64,000 bases of DNA from Bolinopsis microptera (lineage: Eukaryota; Ctenophora; Tentaculata; Lobata; Bolinopsidae): contig NC_087080.1 in NCBI RefSeq assembly GCF_026151205.1, positions 14,145,337-14,209,336 on the forward strand. Reading direction: 5' to 3'. Positions 11,156 to 21,484 of this stretch are shown piece by piece (the first letter of the stretch is position 1; every line of letters starts with the position of its first letter). Below the pieces are notes generated by a model, which was not told the origin of the DNA, did no database searches, and saw nothing but the letters and a program-made list of their open reading frames with translations. Made by a program: the position numbers and the translations under genes.

Positions 11156-11999
11156 ATGGACACTGACGTGGAGGATTTGGAAATTATCATAGATATTGAG
11201 AAAACTGGTAAGTTGGGTAATGTAATCATGTGATAATCAAATTCAAATAACAGTGTCAATTATTTCTTTAAATAATTGAAATTTGTTTGTTTTTTATCAG
11301 TTCCATACCACCCGGCACCGTACCCCTCCCTCCCCGGCCCCCGCCTTATATCTCATTTCCGCAGAGAAGAAGCTGTCAGATGGAGAGAAGAAGCTGTCCG
11401 ATCTGAGAAAATACCACGACAAGCTTGTACACCGGCTAAGAGAGAGGGAGAGCCACCCATTAGCTACGGTTGGAAATTAACTTTATTGTTTAGTTTAAAC
11501 CTTTCTCAATCCAAATTACTGATCGATGATTTAATAATCCCGAAACAAGAATCATCATCAGTAAAACAACAAATTTTGTACTCCGCATTGTTCATCTAAT
11601 CCCAATTTATAAGTTTATAGATATAAACAATAATAGCGCTAATACTATGTGTTTCAGACACCTGTGCCCACATATGAAGAGCTGAAGAAGATGCTAACTC
11701 CAGCTCCCCCCGATTTAACAGATTTGTCACTATACGACCCCTATCCTCCTACACGATATCTCGAGTACTGCGAGGCTCACCCTCCTCCGCAGGTATCAGA
11801 CCAGGACGTTAAACAGGACGTTGAGATACAGTTAGAGCAGTGGCGCGCCTCGCTGGAACCTTTTGACAGGGCCATTCTACGCGGCGAGGTTACGCCTGAG
11901 GGAGAGATGGAGCGCGGTGAGGTTACGCCAAACAGAGAGAATTGTAAGGAGAATTGCGAGGTTAAACCTCAAATCGCAGACTCTACTAATTCTAAATAA
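11156..11999 (+). CDS. acidic coiled-coil protein, three exons, family not recognised
   Basis: Assembled from 11156-11207, 11365-11468 and 11658-11999 (498 nt, 165 residues). All junctions are GT/AG and phases match (phase 1, then phase 0). The protein begins MDTDVEDLEIIIDIEKT. It continues into a lysine/glutamate-rich helix (EKKLSDGEKKLSDLRKYHDK), then a proline-rich stretch (TPVPTYEELKKMLTPAPPDL; YPPTRYLEYCEAHPPP) and a charged tail with two copies of RGEVTP. There is no signal peptide or membrane segment, so it is probably nuclear or cytosolic. An AG just before the ATG leaves open an upstream exon. It converges with the Ig/multipass gene at 13038. The clean phase match across three exons is good evidence that it is real; I do not know the family. 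Confidence 0.7.
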
Positions 12000-12049
12000 T
12001 ATGCTTTCGTTATCTCAACAGTTGACAAACGTATTTATTCTTTAATATA

Positions 12050-12247
12050 CACTCAGTTTGTTTTATAAAGACGGTTAATTTTGGCGAAGGCTTCACCGTC
12101 TTTAATTCATCGCAACCCGTTTTTAAATTTGCTGGTAGGAGTAAGGTCAGTGTGTGAAATGTGCTTTATTACATCTGATCTATTTTTAGACCTGTTGAGG
12201 CGTCTTTAATTTTTTAATTTTGAAGTCTTTAAAAAACAAACTGAGTG
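12050..12247. mobile_element. Tc1/mariner-like MITE, copy 2
   Basis: Same TA-flanked CACTCAGTTTG termini as 10213-10467, with about 57 bp missing internally. It moved as part of the segmental duplication, not by transposition, since both flanks match. Confidence 0.65.
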
Positions 12248-12328
12248 TAGTCCTCACATTTCATTTCCCGTTTATATTTGATTTTCCTGTTTACATTTCC
12301 CGTTGTACAGTTCTCATGATAATTTATT

Positions 12329-12778
12329 AGAAGTTAGCAAGAAGTTAGCAATTTTTATTTAGTTAGCAAGAAGTTAGCAAGAAGTTAGCAAGAAGTTAGC
12401 AATTTTTATTTAGTTAGCAAGAAGTTAGCAAGAAGTTAGCAAGAAGTTAGCAATTTTTATTTAGTTAGCAAGAAGTTAGCAAGAAGTTAGCAATTTCTAT
12501 TTAGTTAGCAAGAAGTTAGCAAGAAGTTAGCAATTTTTATTTAGTTAGCAAGAAGTTAGCAAGAAGTTAGCAAGAAGTTAGCAATTTTTATTTAGTTAGC
12601 AACAAGTTAGCAAGAAGTTAGCAATTTTTATTTAGTTAGCAAGAAGTTAGCAAGAAGTTAGCAATTTTTATTTAGTTAGCAAGAAGTTAGCAAGAAGTTA
12701 GCAAGAAGTTAGCAATTTTTATTTAGTTAGCAAGAAGTTAGCAAGAAGTTAGCAAGAAGTTAGCAATTTTTATTTAGT
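12329..12778. repeat. minisatellite of AAGAAGTTAGC units
   Basis: About 450 bp built from 11-bp GAAGTTAGCAA units, in blocks of two to four separated by TTTTTATTTAGTTAGCAA. The matching place in the sister duplicate (about 10560-10620) has a single unit, so the array expanded after the duplication. Confidence 0.9.
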
Positions 12779-13037
12779 TTTCACCAGTTATTATTTGCCT
12801 TATTTCACTTTGTCTGTCGAGAGCCGTGATGCTCCCTACTAAACACTATAATGCATTATAAAATACAAATTACATAATATTATGCACTAGTCCAATTTCA
12901 AAATCTGCTCTGGATATCTTACACATCCACTCAGGATATAATTAATACACTAAACACTTAGCATTTAATATTGAAATAAAATATCGGTACTTTTTGGCGT
13001 GAACAGAATTATCAATCAATGTAAATACTAAATACTA

Positions 13038-14962
13038 CTAAAAAGCTTTAACGAGTTCATAGATAAAGTAGATAACTGATGGTATTGACGATAATAAAGT
13101 TAAACAAGTAAAAACCAGTATTGTATAATCGCACCAGTTTAAACAACCCAATGCGAAAGGTGTCTGTTGTAACGCATTATCGAATACAACAAAACATTCT
13201 GCATTAACAGTACTACCCATGTTCTGGATAATCATTCCAACTATTCTAAATATCATAGCAAAACTAATACATCCTTTTGCTAGTGTTGCTGGAATGTAAA
13301 ATAAATATGCCTGCAAACTGTCTTTCTCCTTCAATAACTTAAAATCTTTAACACCTGACATTACAATCTTTATAACGGGTAACATATAAATTAGAGCAGT
13401 AAAAATGTCCTTGCCTACCAGAAACCAAGGAGGGTTATCAATGATAAACTTATCTACATAAAAGTATTCTAATATTAACTCAGGTGCATCTTCTAACAAT
13501 AATTTAACAGTTAAAGCTGCCAACGTAGATAACACCACCCTGAATCGGTCCCTCCCCTTGTTATTCTCCACAACATTAAAATAACAGAAAGCAACTAACA
13601 CACTTTTAATAGCACCTAAACATGCAAATCCTAATATACTATTATTAACATGAGTATTTCTGTAAATTAAGGGATCTATTAACTCACCACGCTCTAGTTT
13701 ATAAAAGTAATACGTGTCAGACAAAACGTCCACCACATCCCAGAATATTTTAAATAGTGGTAAAATAATAAGTTGTGAAATTGAAAGGATATGTGCACAA
13801 CATAATGGTAAAGTTATACATCCGAAGAAAATATGTCTACGTTTTTTAGATTCTTTAACTCTCTCACAATTCTTTCTTATTTCCTTTTTCAATAAATTAT
13901 CTTCTATATCCCCAACGGGAATAGTAGCTACTTTACTGTGTTGTTTTGATTCCTTCTTTTTAAGTTTTAACTTTCCTTTAATATCCTCATACTTAGCACT
14001 CCGTAAAAGTTTCTTAGTGTACAATAGATTAGTGTTAGACCTGTACGTGTGCTTAATAAGTGTCCAGGGGGTACCTTCATTGTTAATGCCTGTTTTAATA
14101 CTGATAATAATAAAGAACACAAAAACTACCACAGGGAATAGGACAGGTACTATCATAGCAAATATCGCTCCTGTCTCACTCACACGTGGTTTCCACGTGA
14201 CTGTTACATTGCAGAGCTTGTTGCCACCTACTGTTACACATGTTCCGTTCTTTGTTGTGTTACCTGCGGGGTAAAACAATACTATTATCACTTATATGTA
14301 CCTGATGATTATAATTAAAATTATGATCAACTCCCCGGTCCCCCCCCCCCCTCCCAATCGATTATTAAAAATTCTACCAAGTTATGGAATAGTATCTGGA
14401 CCGACGGCTGGAATAATTTGATTCTTATATCAAACCCACAAAACATTTGATATGTTAAAATAAGATTACATTTTGTTGTAACTAAAATAGCCTAAATTAA
14501 AAAATATTGCCAGCAAAATTCAAATAAGACAGCTAGTCTATTTTTGAAAAAGACTTTTTATCGAGAAGTACACATTTTAATAAATATTGAAATTAGAAAT
14601 GGGAGACTTACTGTAAAATATCAGGTCAGCAGTTTGCTTCACGGGTGTCCGTGTAGCACCAGAATCAGCAGGATCAGTAAGTGTAACTTCACAAGTAAAC
14701 TGCAAGTTACCCCTTGTATTATCAGAACCTGCCACCTCCAAGGTGGTTGTTTGTGTTCCATCTGTTCCATCTCCACTACTGTACGAAGCTGCTCCCACAT
14801 CTGGTGTGTAGGTGCTGTTATCGGTCAAGATCGTTTCTCCCAATTTCCACACGACGTTTGTTACCTCTGCAGTCAAACTACTGATATCACATTTTACAGT
14901 GAACGTAGCGGCTGTACTATCTACCACTTCTCTACTTCGAGGTGACACAATTATCGCTGAAC
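13038..14962 (-). CDS. Ig-like/multipass membrane protein, copy 2 (3' exons)
   Basis: Two supported exons. 14962-14612 encodes one Ig-like domain (KCD...VVWKLGET...LQFTCEV). 14273-13038 encodes a cysteine-bearing stalk (NGTCVTVGGNKLCNVTVTW), a first membrane helix (IFAMIVPVLFPVVVFVFFII), a lysine-rich linker, then about six further hydrophobic helices. The multipass part includes FWDVVDVLSDTYYFYKLERG, LLLEDAPELILEYFYVDKF and GCLNWCDYTILVFTCLTLLS. Exons join in phase 1, the usual Ig-cassette phase. Compared with copy 3, the Ig exon carries in-frame 6-bp insertions, so selection on reading frame is likely. The EDAPELILE and D..SD signatures recall XK-type scramblases, but that is my suggestion only. 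Signal peptide and 5' exons were not found. Confidence 0.8.
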
Positions 14963-16478
14963 CTGAAATAACGGGAATTTAGAATAACTAAAACACTCGA
15001 ATAACATGTGGTTAGTGTAGTTTTTTGTTGAGATGTGACAGCTATATTTACGGGTTTTACTTAACTATTAGCTATTTGATGAATTGTGGTCACATTTTCA
15101 ACTATTTGTTCTACACCCACCCATAGCCAAGTCTTCTGAACAAAATCCTAAAATAACTTTTGAATTATCAGATGCGTTGGTAGTAACTAGTAGCTGGTAT
15201 TACCCACTAGTCTAGAACCAAAATGGTACCAGCTCATTACAATGGTAATAAGCCGATAATCAGCCTATGGTAATACTCTGGTGTAGAACGAAATCGAGAA
15301 GCTTATTAGTTATGACCACCCTGGTAATAGCCAGGCCGGTAACCCGTTCTATTATCAATTTAGAGTGTGTATAAGTCGTGTCCAGACCTCACTTTTTCTA
15401 GAATTCCAGAAAATAAGTGATATTACAATAACGTCACAGTATTTATATAGTAAGGAAGCTATATGTTTCTGCATTTAAGTGCAGCTTAATCTGTAGCTGT
15501 TGGCCGCACACATCGAACTTTTAGCTGTTTACCGCAAACATTCACTCTGACAGTCGTTTTCCGCACTTTTAGTTTTCCGCACAAATATGAACTTCTTGCA
15601 CAATTTTAGATGAAGAATTAATGACCCACCTAATTTTGGGAGATTTTGAGGCTAGTTAGAGATCTAGTCACTGCAATATTGTGGTAACTAGGATTATTAG
15701 GGATACAATATTCACCGTGATTGGAGCTGCCTATTAATTATTCGACTGCTTTTGGACGGTTATAGTTGGGTTAGCTAGTTAGAATAAGATTTCGGCCCCC
15801 CTATTGTTAATGATATGGTTTAATTATAGCTGTGGTCAGTTTACTACCGCCATCATCAGATAAAAATTTCACGTGTGGCAGTACAATTGTTTCATATTCT
15901 AGCTCAAACTTGGCTCTCCTTCAAAGTTTTATCAGTTTTCAAGAAAACAACAATTTCAAGGTTTGGCACCGGTTGTCTCTTAATAAGTCTTTGTGTTTTT
16001 GTGTTTTCAGTCAAGACTTTCCCTCATCGCATCATGACCAATATGCATGGAGTACTACAGGGCTACTGGAGGTGGAGTTTGTTGACATACCACCACTATT
16101 GTGCACCAAAGAAATATATCCATTATATTGGTTCCGATGTAATGAGGGACAGTCTAAACTTCAAAAGTTTGAGAGCTGGAAGATTAAACAATTGGTTAGG
16201 TCGTCAAATTCAGCCCTCGGTGCAAGACCGACGATAATGAAACTTCTAGATAATTAAACAATGTAGTTGAGATTTGAATCTAAAGGATTGAGACATTCAG
16301 GGCAAATGAACGAGCGACAGCTATTGTTATGCAGCTGTTACGTACCGACTCAAAAACGGCTGAATCCCCGCCTAGAAAGAAAACTCACAGTTTACTTAGT
16401 CATAAATATTTTATGATAAATTACTTCGACTTGGCGATTCAAATTTGTTTACTCCTATCAACTTAATCCTCTCGAGCA
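14963..16478. other. non-coding between divergent genes
   Basis: The first ~300 bp (to about 15262) match 26401-26699 upstream of gene copy 3, so they are intron or 5' flank of the Ig/multipass family. The rest should contain the 5' exons of copy 2 and the promoter of the TSP1 gene, but I could not identify either. A 141-codon frame at 15832-16257 has no domain or splice support. Confidence 0.35.
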
Positions 16479-17327
16479 ATGAAACATTTCTGCGCATCTG
16501 TAGTTTTGCTAACACTTTTAGTGTTAATCGTTACTTCGTACGAGTGTCCATTGAAGAACAAGAAGCTCAACAAGAAAATCAAGCAGTACAACAAGAAGTG
16601 CCTACAGAAAGGTTTCCAGTCGTCTCTGGGCTGTGAATCCAGCGATGGTGAATTAAAGAAAAAGGCTTCGAGGAAATGCAGTAAACTTGAACAAGTCCTG
16701 AAAAGGTGTGGCCACACTTGTCCAACTGATGGAAACTGGAGTGATTTCGGGGATTGGTCAGACTGCTCGGCTGCTTGCGGAGGACGATCCCAGAAGAGAA
16801 CGAGGAGTTGCTCCGACCCAGCCCCTGCTAACGGTGGATCCAACTGTGTAGGAGATGCTGAGGAAACACAAGAATGCAACGATCAGCCTTGCGAGCCTTA
16901 CTCGTTAAAGGTATTTTGTGACGATGATACAACAGTTTATATAGATGGAGTTCAGAAGTACACAGACACAAACTGGCAGGCACTAGCGTCACTCAGTGTT
17001 CCATCACCCACCCGGGTCATAGCAGTTAAATGTTACAATGGTGGTGGTGAATATGGTATCGTAGCAGGCATGAAGGATGCGGAAGGAAACGATTTCATGG
17101 TCTCGAACAATTCCTGGATGTGTGCTGGAGTGGAGGAGATTGGCTGGGAAAAGCCTGACTTTGTTGAAGGAGACAACTGGAAGCAACCCCTAGACCGGGG
17201 TAATGGCCATTTCATGATAAGTGCAGGAAGTCCTTGGAACCAGATTAACTCTGCCGACAGAAGATCAATCTGGTCAAGCAGAGGGGAAAAGGATAGAACA
17301 GCATACTGCCGGAAGATACTAATCTAA
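16479..17327 (+). CDS. secreted TSP1-domain protein, single exon
   Basis: 282 residues. A signal peptide (residues 1-20, hydrophobic VVLLTLLVLIVTS) precedes a lysine-rich region with six cysteines (C23, C41, C52, C67, C77, C81). A thrombospondin type 1 repeat spans about 86-139: W87-x2-F90-x2-W93, then C96, C100, C111, C123, C133, C138, with CGGR and RTRSC. The last ~140 residues (LKVFCDDDTTVYIDG, VIAVKCYNGGGEYGIVAG, IWSS) look like a galactose-binding-type beta-sandwich found beside TSP1 repeats in many marine invertebrates. It is likely extracellular, in mucus, matrix or defence. The middle tryptophan of the usual WxxWxxW is F, and the residue before C100 is A, so the O-fucose site is missing. 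The intronless frame could reflect retroposition, but no tail or target duplication was seen. Confidence 0.85.
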   Translation: MKHFCASVVLLTLLVLIVTSYECPLKNKKLNKKIKQYNKKCLQKGFQSSLGCESSDGELKKKASRKCSKLEQVLKRCGHTCPTDGNWSDFGDWSDCSAACGGRSQKRTRSCSDPAPANGGSNCVGDAEETQECNDQPCEPYSLKVFCDDDTTVYIDGVQKYTDTNWQALASLSVPSPTRVIAVKCYNGGGEYGIVAGMKDAEGNDFMVSNNSWMCAGVEEIGWEKPDFVEGDNWKQPLDRGNGHFMISAGSPWNQINSADRRSIWSSRGEKDRTAYCRKILI

Positions 17328-19883
17328 ACCCCTCTATAACAGCTGTATACCCCTCTTCAACTGCATCTTGGAGTAAGATGAGGGGTCTTGGACATTGGAA
17401 TTAAACCTTGAACTGGTCTTGAAATGACCTTGCATGATTCCGAATGATTTTATCTCTTAGTGTGAACTACATCGTAAAATTAGAACTTCGAGTGCACTCA
17501 AATTTCTAATTTTCATTCCAATTTATTCGGAGCCGAAAAGGAGGCTGCTACCTTCTTTTTTAACATAACCATGAGTTCGAGGTTGGTTTTGCAAATCAAG
17601 GGGAAAGGGACACCTACCGTTTGACATAAGTAAGAAAAGCAACTACAAGAATGTGATTTTTAAATCTAAAAATTGCCTTAATATCTTGTGAAAAGGAAAG
17701 AATGCTTGATATTAACCTTCGAAATTTGAATTGCACCGGAATGTTTAATTTTACGACGGGTTCTTAAAACAAAGCAGTGATTTGGATGTTTTTTTTTAGT
17801 GGACAATGAAAGATCTTGTTTCGAAAAGCGCACATTATTGTTGTTTGTAAGAAAAAAATAGAAAAATAACCTTTTTTATCTTGTCCGCCTTTTTTCCATC
17901 CAGTTGCTGCCCTGAAAAACAGTTAGTACCGCTATATCTACACTTTATCTACACTCCTTTTTACTGTTTTCTTGCATTCATTTATTAATTATTTTACGAA
18001 GATTTGTGTTCAACTTGTGCTGTCTTACTTTATGTCAATGACAAAATTAGGCGGAGCTTGTGGAAGCCACGTGGAGAGTGGTCCGACATCACTCACTCAT
18101 TTCCAGAAAGGGGAGCATTTCATTAGTAACCATTAGTAACCATTAGTAAGTTAGTAACCATTAGTAACCATTAGTAACCACTAGTCACTCATTTCCAGGA
18201 AGGGGAGCATTTTATTCTCATTTAACTATATACAAAAATAAGTATAAAGAATAAGGAAAAGGAACGGGAATGAAGCCAATACCAGAAGTGAAACCCCACC
18301 AAAGAATAATTGATCCTTAGGTAGACCTGGTGAAATAAAGTAACTGAACTGTAAGTATATGAAAAGACGGAAGGAATAAAGGAGAGAGGAAATAATGTTA
18401 TGTGAACATCATCAGCAGATGATTTGGCACACCGGTTTCGGGGGTTTAACACCTGTACCGGTTTAATGTGCCAAGACCCCCTAGCGATCACTCGTCAGTG
18501 CGATCACCTGTCCACGTTAAATGTGATGTCGCTGACATCAAGTATACTGTATTTGTACAGAATACTAGGTCGGTCTTTCAGAAGCTTTCTGGATTTACTC
18601 TTCAGGAGTCTGTCATTATGACATCTCTAAAGAAGTGTCCTATAAAGGGTCCTGGTTTATCATAACTTACCTCACAGAACTGCGGCTTTCCTTCTTCGAT
18701 ATATCTTATGTATTATATCACTTGCACGGTTTAGCTCCACAGTTTCTTAAATCTATCTCTATCTATAATCAACATACATTTTATCTTACTATATATAAAG
18801 CGAGACGATATATATCCGTACCATTTTACTGACACCACGGCATCAACTTTAACACGACTTTTCGCAAAAACCGTAAAAGATATAAAACTGAAACTTTTTT
18901 ACTGGGTCAAATGTATTAATGGCCTTCAAATCAGCATGAAAAAATAAAAAATTGGCCAAGAAATAACAATTTTAGTGCCCAAAATTTGGACCCCCAAGTG
19001 GTGTCAAAAACGCGAATTAAATATGTAATAATTTATTTAGTCTCTTGAGTGTTGACACCACTTAAGCATTAAGGGTTAGACGGGTTCCTGCTAGTTATTA
19101 TAGTCCCTGAGTCCCTCTCCTATAATCTCTCACGTGCCTGTATCACCTGATTAAACACGTGGGGCCACCTCATGTTTTACCTTACTGTACCAACACGTGT
19201 CGCGATCCTGCCTCTTGATAACAAATAATTTGAGGACAACATGACACTCAACTTTGAAACTTTGAACATAACACGAGGAAATAACTATGGACAGAACTGA
19301 ACAAGAACCACATTCGAAGACTAAAACATCTGAATGACTCTGCAACCCAGGAGTCAACTACTCAGTTATCATCGCTCAATAATCGGTTTGGTATCGACGT
19401 TACATACTTTATTATTATTTTTTCTTTAAAGCTGACTTAAGAAACCAAGGAATTAAAGTTGCTGTCCTAACATTAAATAGCTGATTTTATTTATATATCA
19501 CTTTCTTTTTTTTTTCTTTCTTCAAAACATTCCAGTTCATTGTGCAGAAAGATGGAGATAAAGCCGTAGTACGTACATGTTGCATTGCACTGGATCGAGA
19601 TTGCACTGTGTGGTTTCCTCCAGTCTGCGGCCTGCGCTGCGCGCTTATATAAACGTATTCGGCGCAGATCGACTGGAGGAGATTGCACTGTGTAGGCTCC
19701 GGTGTAATGTGATGTATGTAATACGGCTTTACAAATTTTGGAGGCATGTAGGGATATAGATCTGATACCAATCGTATATACTAAAAATACTCTAGCACAA
19801 TTGTAACTGCAGTTTTACAGAACTCTAAATGCTTAATGAACACTCTTGCAGGTACCACCCGTATTCACACTCAGACCTGAGTT
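17328..19883. other. intergenic; short local repeats
   Basis: An ATTAAA at 17400-17405, 73 bp past the stop, may be the poly(A) signal of the TSP1 gene. At 18125-18180 there is a CATTAGTAAC tandem tract lying between two copies of CACTCATTTCCAG(A/G)AAGGGGAGCATTT. No gene is supported. The overlapping short frames at 18222-19771 lack any conservation or splicing support. Confidence 0.4.
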
Positions 19884-20171
19884 CAGTGGCGTAACGTTGC
19901 CTGTTGGCGCCCCCCTGCCGAAAAGGCGCCCCCCTGTTGGCGCCCCCTCCCCTTTTGGTGCCCCTCCCTAAAATTGAACAAATTAGGTGATTTTAGAGGA
20001 TACGCCGGTAAAATCTCTAAAAAAGTGTGTATCTAGAGTAAAACGCGCATTTTTGCTAGTACTTTAGTTAAGTTTTCGAAATTGTCCCACATTCAAACGA
20101 AGATTTGGCGCCCCCCTAAGACGGCGCCCCCCTGCACAGCGGGGTCAGCAGGGCCCTTCGTTACGCCACTG
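19884..20171. mobile_element. non-autonomous hAT element
   Basis: 288 bp bounded by CAGTGGCGTAACG and its inverse CGTTACGCCACTG. A perfect 8-bp target duplication CCTGAGTT flanks it (19876-19883, 20172-20179). The GC-rich interior repeats GGCGCCCCCCT. Termini and duplication length are typical of hAT elements; no transposase is encoded. Confidence 0.9.
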
Positions 20172-20841
20172 CCTGAGTTTAGTCATTTTCCGATACGAGA
20201 TTGGGGACGGGTTCTATAAACAAACAAACAAACAAACATATGTTTCTGCAGATTCTAAGTTAATTTTGTTTTAACCTTTTTATCGCCGTCTCAATTCTAA
20301 ACAGTTCACATAACGGTTCATATCGTCAAACAACTCCGTTCTAAGAATTTTCCCACACATAATCAAATCAAGATATCCTAGCATCTAATCTGTAGTGTGA
20401 GGTAAAATAAAACAGAAAACTCAGAGTTGAGAAAACTCAATGTCCGTTCATCAAATCAATGATTCTACCCGAGAAGGGCAGTATAAATCTACCAGTAAAC
20501 TATTATATATTATTTTCTTGATATAAAAGGCGTAAAAGTGCTTTGACCGTCTATTATAGATGAACCGCTCTTTCAGTTGATCCTAAAGTCAGTAGGTATT
20601 ACATTATCGAAAATTCATCCATCTTAGAGTTATGTTAATGAGTTACATGATATCCAAGGGATTTGTTTTTATAACTAATTATAGATGTAAAGTTGCAAAC
20701 AAGCACAGAATTTAGGAATTTCTATTAAATTTATGTTGAGTCTATTATTATAAATAGTAAGAACGGGGTCTTTTATTACTTTTATGAATATTAATACAAT
20801 ATATACTGTTATTAATTATTAAGTAAGTTAGTAATTTTTCT

Positions 20842-21030
20842 ATGGAATTTAAATTAACCTTTCTCACTTACTTGATTCAAAGGAGTAGAGCAGGAGTAAC
20901 AGTACTCCGCAAAGATCTTTCATATCAACTAGATTCGCTGCGTATCACGAATGTCACATCATATCTGCACATGAAATTGGTTAAAGCTATCTACAACTTC
21001 GAAGCTAATCGCCCACCTATATCCATATAA
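20842..21030 (+). CDS. 62-codon ORF in repeat S, doubtful
   Basis: An ATG-started frame (MEFKLTFLTYLIQRSRAGVT...) that stays open in both copies of repeat S, with three substitutions between copies, two of them non-synonymous. Conservation may only reflect recent duplication. I recognise no family. Confidence 0.15.
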   Translation: MEFKLTFLTYLIQRSRAGVTVLRKDLSYQLDSLRITNVTSYLHMKLVKAIYNFEANRPPISI

Positions 21031-21056
21031 CTGTAACCACAGATTCTAACAATATA

Positions 21057-21149
21057 TTGTAGGTTTACAACCTACCAGGACGCGCGCCGAGTTGGACTCG
21101 TCGACGATCCAATATATGGAACAGATATTTTACGACTATCACCCGTTAA
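21057..21149 (+). mobile_element. MITE family 1 copy with identifiable empty site
   Basis: Perfect 8-bp duplication ACAATATA on both sides. The paralogous repeat S copy at about 28754-28770 (CTAACAATATACACATAA) lacks the element and has one copy of the octamer. Confidence 0.92.
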
Positions 21150-21484
21150 ACAATATAAACATAATATAACAATGACCCTGTAATATAAAATTCAATATAA
21201 AAATTCAATAAAAATCTTAGAAAATTTTATAAAAACTCTTTGTAGTAGTAATAAAAATAGCCAATTCAATTTGTTGGCTTTAAATTAATAGAGCCAACAG
21301 TTCTCATAATAATTGATTAGAAGTTAGCAAGAGGCCAATGAGTCATGAGTGCCGAAACGTCGATTATTTCTATTTAGTTTTCACCAGTTATTATTTGCCT
21401 TATTTTACTTTGTATGTCGGGAGCCGTTTAGCTCCCTACTAAACACTATAATGCATTATGAAATACAAATTACATATTACATAA

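Larger units (their letters stand above)
20765..21290. repeat. segmental repeat S, copy 1
   Basis: Matches 26701-26741 plus 28514-28896 (copy 2). Copy 1 contains a MITE (21057-21149) absent from copy 2. Copy 2 contains a ~1.77-kb insertion absent from copy 1. The two copies flank gene copy 3 as direct repeats. Confidence 0.85.

Noticed and set aside
13714..14274. 186-codon plus-strand ORF
   Set aside because: Antisense shadow of the multipass exon; the minus frame has helices, splice sites and a paralogue.
15832..16257. 141-codon ORF upstream of the TSP1 gene
   Set aside because: No domain, no signal peptide, overlapping alternative frames of similar length, and ordinary AT-rich composition.
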